12,171 nucleotides of DNA, taken from contig JAUXFI010000039.1 in the NCBI GenBank assembly GCA_030620125.1, positions 1 through 12,171 on the forward strand, read 5' to 3'. Numbering within the stretch: the first letter of the stretch is position 1; each line of letters starts with the position of its first letter. The notes beneath the pieces are model-generated. The model was given only the letters and a program-made list of their open reading frames with translations. It was not told where the DNA came from and did not search any database. Origin of the DNA: Anaerolineae bacterium (GTDB lineage Bacteria > Chloroflexota > Anaerolineae > B4-G1). Shown here piece by piece: positions 5,910 through 12,171 of the stretch. The position numbers and the translations under genes are program-made.

Positions 5910-6334
5910 AGCCGCACCGGCCTGTAGTCTGCTTTAAAGTCCGTCCGCCCCAGGTCGCCGTGCTGCTGCAACAACAGCCAGACATCCTTGGGGTGAACCG
6001 CCAGGTCGAGCTTGCGCCGGCGCTTGCGTGGCTCCCAGGGGGGTGGGGGTTGAAACAAGAACAGGTCTGTCTCCGCCTTGACGTCGGCCGTGCGCAGCTT
6101 TTCGTACGCTGCCCGGATCAGCTTGAAGGCATCCGGGTGCTCCTCCGGCGCGTATTGGCGCACCAGGTCAAAGTAGGCCCGCTTGATCTCGCGCGGGGAA
6201 GCGCCGCGCACCAGTCCCAGGACGGCATAAGGGTCGCTGCTGGTCAGGTTAGGCGTCTGGGCGCGACGGCGCGCCAGCGATCCTTGTTCCGTTCCAGACC
6301 TCTCAGATATCGAAGTAGTCGTCATCATCATCAT
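5906..6334 (-). CDS. J-like co-chaperone without HPD at the canonical site
   Basis: A 142-residue protein with a J-like domain at residues 34-81: DPYAVLGLVRGASPREIKRA, then YFDLVRQYAPEEHPDAFKLI and RAAYEKLR. In a true J domain the HPD tripeptide follows the tyrosine of helix II; here that place reads YAPE (61-64). An HPD does occur at 66-68, but in the position that normally leads into the FK.I..AYE helix. So the classic Hsp70-ATPase trigger may be missing. A QPPPPWEPRKRRRK linker (95-108) and a C-terminal tail (109-142) follow; there is no zinc-finger or DnaJ C-terminal domain. The start is uncertain: four consecutive ATG codons (6334-6323) lie within the end of the TPR gene, with no clear ribosome-binding site. 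The gene overlaps TPR by 32 bases and GrpE by four, implying coupled translation. The operon context supports a role as partner of the Hsp70. Confidence 0.8.
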   Translation of the reverse strand: MMMMTTTSISERSGTEQGSLARRRAQTPNLTSSDPYAVLGLVRGASPREIKRAYFDLVRQYAPEEHPDAFKLIRAAYEKLRTADVKAETDLFLFQPPPPWEPRKRRRKLDLAVHPKDVWLLLQQHGDLGRTDFKADYRPVRL

Positions 6335-8558
6335 ACTCGTCGTAAAACATGTCAGGGAAGGGAAGGCCGTCAAACGGTCCCCCTCCAAGCCCCAACAGCA
6401 GACGCATCAGGCCAGGCGGCCCGCTGAAGAGGAAACGCGCCTCCTGTACCCGTTGGCGCAACTCCTCGTCGCGGTTCCTGCGGGCAATTCTATCTGCCTC
6501 TCTCCAGTGCTTGTTGGCTGTCCTCTCGTCACTATTTTTGGCGGCCAGGATGCCCAGCATCAAGTATGCCTGCCCTGGCGCCTGACCGGCCGCTATCGCC
6601 CGCTCCAGGTACTCTTGCCCAATCTCCGAAGCTCCGGCCATCACAGCCATCTCGCCAATCGTCACAAAGATGGACGCGTCGGGCGGGGCCTGTTCAACGG
6701 CGCGATCCAACCAGGGACGTACCAGTTCACTCCGGTAATCCCTGATGCAGTAAGATGCCTGGGTCAGGTAGAATTGATAGGGGATGGTCTCAATAGCAGC
6801 TTCTGCTTTGCTCATTACGTCCCACGCCTGGTTAGGTTCGCCCACGTCCAAGCAGGCGTGAATGATCTCGTCGTACACGTCCAGGTCGGACGGCCCGTTG
6901 GCCAGAGCTTGCTCAATGTGTGACTGAGCGGCCGCTTCGTCGTCCATCCTGAGGTAACAGCCGCCCATCGCCGCCAGGATTCTGCTGTTCTCGGGCTGAT
7001 ACTTGAGCGCTCGTTCGTACATCTCAATAGCGTGGACGTGGTAGCCCCATGAGAGGTTGGCTTCTGCTTGATCTTGATAGAACTCGACCAACAACTGGCG
7101 GGCGGCACGATTATCTGGCTGTAGCTCCAGCACCCGCTCCCAATAGAAGGTGGGGCCGCGCCAGCGCCACCATCTGCCGCTTGCAGCGCTCACTTCCCCC
7201 TGGCGCAGCAGCGCCGGGATGTTGTCTGGATCGCGCTCCAGGATACGATTCAGCTCGTTCTCCGCCGCCTGCACCTGACCGTTGGCCAACAGCGCCTCAG
7301 ATAAGACCATGCGCGTCTCCAGGAGGTCTGGGTTCTTTTTGACTGCTTGCCGGTAGACGTGTATCGCCTCGTTATACTCGCCTGCCTTGCGGTACGCCTC
7401 GGCGGATCGCTGCCACAGTTGGGCCACCTGCTCGTCGTTGATGGCGTCGGGGTGGTCGGCGCGGCGCGGGCGGCGGCGTAACGCTTCGCGCCACGTTTCG
7501 CCTGCGGAGAGGAAATTTTCGGCTCGCTCGTAGGCCAGCGCCAGGTTGTAGGCCAGCCGGAAGCTACCGCCCTCCATAGCGTTGGCCGTTTCCCAATGGT
7601 CGTGAGCAGTGTCCCACCGACCGGCGGTGGCAGCCTGATAACCCAGCCGCTGGTGTGCCTGGGAAAGAAGCAGGTTAAGCCTTTTGTCGCCCGGCTTGTG
7701 ACGCAGCGCTTCTGCCGCGGCCGCCAGCGCGCCTTCTACGTCCTCGTTCACCAACCGCTCTTCGGCCAGCCGGTGGTAGACCTCGCCCAGGTTCGCCGCC
7801 AGTCGCGGCAGGGAGAGGCCGGCCGCACGGGCAGTGTCCCATTGTCGGCGAGCTTTGTCCCAGTCCTCGTCGCGCGCCGCCAAGACACCCCGGTAATAGT
7901 GGGCCATTCTCTGCTCAGCAGGAGCGGTTGGGTTTTCGAGGACGCTGTCGAGGGCGGTCAGGGCCTGGTCGTGGTCGTCCGCATCCAGCGCCGCCAACCC
8001 ACGCCATAGCAGCGGCGCGTCGGGCGTGAGGGTGTATGGCCGGCGCCGGAATGTTTCCGACTGGCTCAACATTGCCCGTTCCGCATCCGATAGCGCAGAC
8101 CACACCGCGTCGGCAGCCGGATCCTCGCCGCGTTGGAGCAGTGCCAGCGCCAGGGGGAAGGCCGCACGGCCCGCAAATTCGGCTTCACTCTTACGGGCTT
8201 CCTGGTAAGCGGAGATTGTTCCATCCAGGTCGTCCTGGTGATGCGCGGCCAGACCGAGGTGATAAGCGTAACGAGGGTTGTCCGGCTGTAGCTCGGACGC
8301 TTGCTTCAAATCGCTTGGGCCGGCCTGGGGTTTGGGGCCCTGACTGTACAGACGGCTCAACCCCCTGCGGAAATAAGCCTCAGCCAGGACCGATGCCGGC
8401 AATAAGTCGGGGGTCTGCCGACCCACTCGTTCCCATATCTCAATCGCCTGGCTGTAGTCTCCCCTTTTGAACGCTCTCGACCCATTCTGCCGCAAAGCAG
8501 TTGAGCTTTGTGCCTTGCGATCCTTGCGTCCACGTGATTTGCGTCTGCGTTTTGCCAT
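6303..8558 (-). CDS. Large TPR protein with basic N-terminus and acidic tail
   Basis: A 751-residue protein made mainly of tetratricopeptide-type helix pairs. Examples are NGSRAFKRGDYSQAIEIWER near residue 30, SAEAYRKAGEYNEAIHVYRQ in the middle, and YHVHAIEMYERALKYQPENS further on. The N-terminus is strongly basic (MAKRRRKSRGRKDRK). The C-terminus is glycine- and proline-rich (GLGGGPFDGLPFPDMF) and ends in the acidic YDEYDDDDDYFDI. No signal peptide or membrane segment is seen, so it should be cytoplasmic. The ATG at 8558 is preceded by a weak AAGAG; the in-frame extension to 8651 is rejected because it would run past the promoter at 8593-8621. It is the first gene of the operon with the J-like protein, GrpE and Hsp70. 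By inference it selects clients or scaffolds the chaperones. The TPR call is firm, the function unknown. Confidence 0.88.
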   Translation of the reverse strand: MAKRRRKSRGRKDRKAQSSTALRQNGSRAFKRGDYSQAIEIWERVGRQTPDLLPASVLAEAYFRRGLSRLYSQGPKPQAGPSDLKQASELQPDNPRYAYHLGLAAHHQDDLDGTISAYQEARKSEAEFAGRAAFPLALALLQRGEDPAADAVWSALSDAERAMLSQSETFRRRPYTLTPDAPLLWRGLAALDADDHDQALTALDSVLENPTAPAEQRMAHYYRGVLAARDEDWDKARRQWDTARAAGLSLPRLAANLGEVYHRLAEERLVNEDVEGALAAAAEALRHKPGDKRLNLLLSQAHQRLGYQAATAGRWDTAHDHWETANAMEGGSFRLAYNLALAYERAENFLSAGETWREALRRRPRRADHPDAINDEQVAQLWQRSAEAYRKAGEYNEAIHVYRQAVKKNPDLLETRMVLSEALLANGQVQAAENELNRILERDPDNIPALLRQGEVSAASGRWWRWRGPTFYWERVLELQPDNRAARQLLVEFYQDQAEANLSWGYHVHAIEMYERALKYQPENSRILAAMGGCYLRMDDEAAAQSHIEQALANGPSDLDVYDEIIHACLDVGEPNQAWDVMSKAEAAIETIPYQFYLTQASYCIRDYRSELVRPWLDRAVEQAPPDASIFVTIGEMAVMAGASEIGQEYLERAIAAGQAPGQAYLMLGILAAKNSDERTANKHWREADRIARRNRDEELRQRVQEARFLFSGPPGLMRLLLGLGGGPFDGLPFPDMFYDEYDDDDDYFDI

Positions 8559-8592
8559 TATGCTCTTTTCACTCTCTTTCCCAACAGGCGCT

Positions 8593-8621
8593 ATTATAAA
8601 TGCCAATGGGTAAACTGACAA
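8593..8621 (-). promoter_or_regulatory. Promoter of the TPR/J-like/GrpE/Hsp70 operon
   Basis: On the minus strand, TTGTCA (8621-8616) and TATAAT (8598-8593) are 17 bp apart, one mismatch from consensus overall. Transcription would start near 8586, giving a leader of about 28 bases before the ATG at 8558. I see no CIRCE inverted repeat (TTAGCACTC-N9-GAGTGCTAA) around it, so HrcA control is not evident. Confidence 0.7.
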
Positions 8622-8681
8622 CCCAAGGTGATCGGGGCACGCACGTCTCACGCATCACCTGGCAGGGTGAAGAGAGCGAGT

Positions 8682-8709
8682 TTGCTCCCTCAAGCCGTTC
8701 GAGTATAAT
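8682..8709 (+). promoter_or_regulatory. Probable promoter of the multi-GAF kinase
   Basis: A perfect -10 (TATAAT, 8704-8709) has a weak -35 (TTGCTC, 8682-8687) 16 bp upstream. The start of transcription would be near 8716, leaving a leader of about 127 bases before the ATG at 8843. It faces away from the chaperone operon promoter, about 60 bp distant. Confidence 0.5.
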
Positions 8710-8842
8710 ACAAACGTCGGATTTCAGGTTGGATATGATTTCGGGGCCGACTCTCCAGGCGACTCCGAGTGGAGCGTGCCCGATGAAGCAGGTGTCTGAC
8801 GGGCATAAGGATCAGGGCCCGGTACATTGGGGGGTGCACAAG

Positions 8843-11800
8843 ATGAAAGACAAAGACAAGACCAAGGGACAACTTGTCAACGAATTGGCGGATTTGCGCC
8901 AAAGGGTTGCCGAGTTGGAGACGCTAGAAACCGAGCGCAAGCGGGCAGAGGAGGAGGCGCAGCGACGGGCTACCCAGACTGCACTGATCTATGAGGTGGG
9001 TCAGCGCGTGAGCGGTGAATTGGAACTGGATGCACTGCTGTCTGAAATCGTGACCGCCGTATGTGATGCCTTCGACTACTATGGCGTGACACTGATGCTG
9101 CTTGACGAGGAGACCAAGCGCTTGACTTTGCAGTCCATCGCGGGCGGCTACGCTGACATCTTCTCCGAGGATCTCGGCCTTAACATCGGGGAAGGGATGG
9201 TAGGGTACGCGGCAGCAACCGGCGAGACTCAGGTCAGCGGTGACGTCGGCAAAGATCCCCATTACGTGCGCAAGGCGGAGGAGGAGACCAAGTCGGAACT
9301 CGCGGTGCCCATCAAGAGTGGGCAGAAGGTCATTGGCGTGCTCGACATACAGAGCTGCGAGTTCGATGCCTTCAATGAGACCGACGTGACCGACATGGAG
9401 ACCCTCAGCACGCAGATTGCCACCGCTATCGAAAATGCCCGCCTGCTCGAAGCTACCCGCACCCACATCGAGGAATTGGCCGTGCTGAACGAACTGGGCC
9501 AGGCTCTCACTGCCCGCCTCGACGTGGATCAGGTGCTTGACGAGGCCTACCGGGGCGCTGCCCGCCTGGTGGATACCACTGATTTTTATATTGTCCTCTA
9601 CAACCCGAACAAGGACGAGATCACTTTCGCCCTCGACGTCGTCGGGGGCAAAGCTCAAAAGCCCCACATCGCCTATCGTGCCGGTCAGGGGCTCGCCGAG
9701 CATATCATCCGCAGCCGTACGCCGCTGCTCATTAAAGAGGATCTGCCCAAGCGGTTGGAGGAGATGGGAATCGAATTACTCGGGCGACCTGCCCTCTCCT
9801 GGGTGGGGGTGCCGCTGGTCATCGGCGACCGGGTGCTGGGGATGATGGCCGCCGTCCAAAGCCCCACCACTCTTTCCGGCTATGACGAGCACGACCGGGA
9901 CCTGCTGCTCTCCATCGCCAGCCAGACGGCCATTGCTCTTCAGAACGCCTACTTGTTCGAAGAGACACAGCGGAGAGTGATTCAATTGGCGCTCATCAAC
10001 GACATCGGCGAAAAAATCGCTGCTGTGCTAGAGTTGGATGCCGTGATGGAAAGAACCACCCATCTGGTGCAGGAGAGCTTTGGCTACCATCACGTGGCAC
10101 TTTTCACCGTGGATCACGAACGGGACGAGTTGGTGATGAGGGCCAGAGATGGCGATTTTGCCCACCTGTTCCCTCCTGATCACCGGCTAAAGTTAGGCCA
10201 AGGCATCGTTGGCTGGGCGGGTCATCACGGCGAGACGCTGCTGGCCAACGACGTGGATGCCGAACCGCGTTACATCAATCTTTATCCCGGTACGGTGCCG
10301 ACACAGTCCGAACTGAGCGTACCTATCCGGGTGGGCGAGGAGATTGTGGGAGTGCTGGATGTCCAAAGCCCGCAACTCGGCGACTTTGACGAAAGCGACG
10401 TGATGGTGATGGAGACTCTGGCCGACCAGGTCGCCGTAGCCGTCGCTAACGCGCGGTTGTATGAGACAATCCGGCAAGAACTGGCCGAGCGGGTACGGGC
10501 AGAGGAGGCGGTGCGGCAGCGCAACCAGGAGCTGGCGCTGCTCAACCGCGCCAGCCAGGCGCTCAGCGCTACGCTTGACCTGGACCAGGTACTTGTCACT
10601 GTCCTGGAAGAGGTGCGTCGCCTTCTGGACGTGATTGCCTGCTCGGTCTGGCTGGTCGAGTCTTCCTCCCCTGCCGGAACAGGGGAGGGCCAGGGCGAGC
10701 AACTGGTCTGCTGGCATGCTGTTGGACCAGAAAGTGAGATTGTGCGTGGCTGGCGGCTGTCACCGGGGGAGGGGATTGCTGGCTGGGTAGCCCACAGCGG
10801 CGAGAGTCTGATCATATCCGACGCGCAGACCGACGGGCGCTACTTTGGGGGTGTAGATCGGCAAACCGGGCTGGAGACGCGCTCCATCCTTAGCGTTCCA
10901 CTGCGCGCCAAGCAGGAAGTGATCGGCGTGCTCCAGGTGGTGGATGCGGATGCAGGCCGCTTCGGCCAGGCGGAACTGGCGTTGGTAGAGTTGCTGGCCG
11001 CGTCCGCATCCACCGCCATCGAGAACGCCCGCTTGCACCGGGAAGTGCTTGACTACGCCGAGCAGTTGGAGGAGCGGGTGCGGGAGCGAACGGCGCAACT
11101 CGCGGCCCAGTACGCCCAATCGGAGGCGATCCTGCAGAGCATCACCGACGGCATCGTCGTCACCAATGCGGAAGGCGAGATCCTGCAGGCCAATCCTGTC
11201 GCCCAGGCCTGGCTGACTCGTTCCCTTTCCCCGGAGAACGTGGAGCGACTGCAGGAGACGGTGCGGGACCTGGCGCGGCGGATCGAGGAGCGGCCGGAGA
11301 CGGTGCTGGAACTGACCGGGTTGGACCTGGAGCTAAGGGCAGCACCTGTCTCAGAACCGGGGGGCGAGGAAGCAACCGCTGTGGTAGACATCCACGACGT
11401 TAGCCACCTCAAGGCGTTGAACCGGATGAAGACCCGCTTCGTCACCAATATCTCCCACGAACTGCGCACACCGGTCACGACGATCAAACTGTACGCGAAT
11501 CTGATGCGACGGAAGCCGGAGAAGTGGGAGCAGTACCTGGACACACTGGAGCAGGAGGCGGACCGGCAAGCGCGGCTGGTAGAAGACATCCTGCAAATCT
11601 CGCGCATAGACGCCGGACGGCTAGAGATGACGCCCAACCCAACTTTACTCAACGAGTTGGTTGAACTCTCCATCATCCGCCACCAGAGGCTGTCCGAGAG
11701 CCGGGATGTGACGCTGGAGCACCAGTCGGCGGGGCCAGGGCCGGTGGCGCTGGTGGACCAGGAGTGGATGATGCTCGTATTGGACAACCTGGTAGATAAC

Positions 11801-12109
11801 GCCCTTCTGTACACTCCGGAGGGAGGAAAGGTGGTGGTTTCCACCGGGACGGAGGAGGCGGAGGAGCGCACGTGGGCCACGGTGACAGTAGTGGACAGTG
11901 GGATGGGTGTCCCAGAGGAGGACCTGCCGCACCTCTTTGAGCGGTTCTTCCGTGGGGAAGAGCCGCGGTCAATGCAGATCTCTGGGACCGGCCTGGGACT
12001 GGCAATCGTCAAGGGGGTCGTGGAACTGCACGGTGGGCGGGTGATGGCGGAGAGCGAGGAAGGCGTGGGCAGCACCTTTACCGTTTGGTTGCCACTTGCA
12101 TACGCTTGA
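8843..12109 (+). CDS. Soluble multi-GAF sensor histidine kinase
   Basis: A 1088-residue cytoplasmic kinase with no membrane segment. An N-terminal coiled coil (about 8-45) is followed by four GAF domains at about 58-202, 218-372, 388-540 and 568-732. The first and third are close copies (SELAVPIKSG and SELSVPIRVG, each followed by GVLD). A coiled coil (735-760) leads to a PAS-like segment (758-855, SITDGIVVTNAEGEILQANP). The kinase core has the H box with phospho-acceptor H872 (ISHELRTP), the N box DNLVDNALLYTP (981-992), DSGMG (1018-1022), the F box LFERFFR and the G2 box GTGLGLAIVK (1048-1057). All catalytic boxes look intact. The ATG at 8843 is favoured by GGGGGTG upstream and by the coiled-coil start MKDKDKTKGQL. 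An ATG at 8783 with GGAG is an alternative; a start at 8600 would lie upstream of the promoter. No response regulator is complete in the window. The signal sensed is unknown. Confidence 0.92.
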   Translation: MKDKDKTKGQLVNELADLRQRVAELETLETERKRAEEEAQRRATQTALIYEVGQRVSGELELDALLSEIVTAVCDAFDYYGVTLMLLDEETKRLTLQSIAGGYADIFSEDLGLNIGEGMVGYAAATGETQVSGDVGKDPHYVRKAEEETKSELAVPIKSGQKVIGVLDIQSCEFDAFNETDVTDMETLSTQIATAIENARLLEATRTHIEELAVLNELGQALTARLDVDQVLDEAYRGAARLVDTTDFYIVLYNPNKDEITFALDVVGGKAQKPHIAYRAGQGLAEHIIRSRTPLLIKEDLPKRLEEMGIELLGRPALSWVGVPLVIGDRVLGMMAAVQSPTTLSGYDEHDRDLLLSIASQTAIALQNAYLFEETQRRVIQLALINDIGEKIAAVLELDAVMERTTHLVQESFGYHHVALFTVDHERDELVMRARDGDFAHLFPPDHRLKLGQGIVGWAGHHGETLLANDVDAEPRYINLYPGTVPTQSELSVPIRVGEEIVGVLDVQSPQLGDFDESDVMVMETLADQVAVAVANARLYETIRQELAERVRAEEAVRQRNQELALLNRASQALSATLDLDQVLVTVLEEVRRLLDVIACSVWLVESSSPAGTGEGQGEQLVCWHAVGPESEIVRGWRLSPGEGIAGWVAHSGESLIISDAQTDGRYFGGVDRQTGLETRSILSVPLRAKQEVIGVLQVVDADAGRFGQAELALVELLAASASTAIENARLHREVLDYAEQLEERVRERTAQLAAQYAQSEAILQSITDGIVVTNAEGEILQANPVAQAWLTRSLSPENVERLQETVRDLARRIEERPETVLELTGLDLELRAAPVSEPGGEEATAVVDIHDVSHLKALNRMKTRFVTNISHELRTPVTTIKLYANLMRRKPEKWEQYLDTLEQEADRQARLVEDILQISRIDAGRLEMTPNPTLLNELVELSIIRHQRLSESRDVTLEHQSAGPGPVALVDQEWMMLVLDNLVDNALLYTPEGGKVVVSTGTEEAEERTWATVTVVDSGMGVPEEDLPHLFERFFRGEEPRSMQISGTGLGLAIVKGVVELHGGRVMAESEEGVGSTFTVWLPLAYA

Positions 12110-12171
12110 TGACCGGATGGAGTATCTTCTCAATAAGTAGGGGAAGATGGGGGGTTTGCGGGCGGCAAAGC

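Noticed and set aside
8698..8716. The kinase promoter shares GTTCG and TATAATACA with the SOS-boxed promoter.
   Set aside because: The second half-site GAAC is missing at the right spacing, so it is not a LexA box; the likeness is mostly the -10 itself.
8600..8842. An 81-codon in-frame extension of the kinase.
   Set aside because: It would start upstream of the likely promoter and lacks a ribosome-binding site; the coiled-coil start at 8843 fits better.
11053..12075. A long minus-strand ORF opposite the kinase core.
   Set aside because: Serine- and arginine-rich low-complexity translation, typical of an antisense frame; the plus strand encodes intact kinase boxes.
12109..12171. An open frame starting with an ATG that overlaps the kinase stop (TGATG).
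   Set aside because: Only 21 codons before the window ends, with no recognisable response-regulator start; it cannot be judged from here.

Overview
The window is GC-rich and densely packed, on both strands, with compact operons and short spacers. No ribosomal RNA, tRNA, CRISPR array or transposase is visible. The gene set (a soluble multi-GAF sensor kinase, a holin-like/PspC pair, and an Hsp70 cassette carrying a TPR protein and a J-like protein) recalls Chloroflexota, perhaps Anaerolineae-like. That placement is inferred from gene style, not from a phylogenetic marker.

Layout. (1) 1-329 has no convincing gene but holds two inverted repeats. One (28-72) has a T-run on the minus strand and may terminate the first operon. 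(2) 330-918, minus strand: a four-helix holin-like (YvlD-type) membrane protein followed by a small PspC-domain protein, behind a good -35/-10 promoter at 1015-1043. (3) 1161-3236, plus strand: a perfect-consensus promoter with a LexA-type SOS box between its -35 and -10, then a radical SAM/helix-hairpin-helix protein of the putative DNA modification/repair family, then an AlkZ-related winged-helix protein. This reads as a DNA-damage-inducible repair operon. (4) 3300-8558, minus strand: a four-gene chaperone operon in the order TPR protein, J-like protein, GrpE, Hsp70 (DnaK-type). The first three genes overlap. A 210-bp spacer before the Hsp70 gene contains a long imperfect palindrome and an 8-bp tandem repeat. 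(5) 8843-12109, plus strand, divergent from the chaperone operon: a 1088-residue soluble hybrid of four GAF domains, a PAS-like segment and a histidine kinase core.

How the genes work together. The repair pair probably acts on damaged or modified DNA bases under LexA control. The chaperone cassette looks like a dedicated Hsp70 machine. Its J-like protein lacks HPD at the usual site, its Hsp70 has a short lid, and a large TPR protein with a basic N-terminus and an acidic tail may select clients or act as scaffold. The operon has its own sigma-70-like promoter and no visible CIRCE element, so it does not look like the housekeeping hrcA-grpE-dnaK-dnaJ unit. The two most interesting items are the SOS-boxed repair operon and the TPR/J-like/GrpE/Hsp70 cassette with its palindromic intercistronic element.
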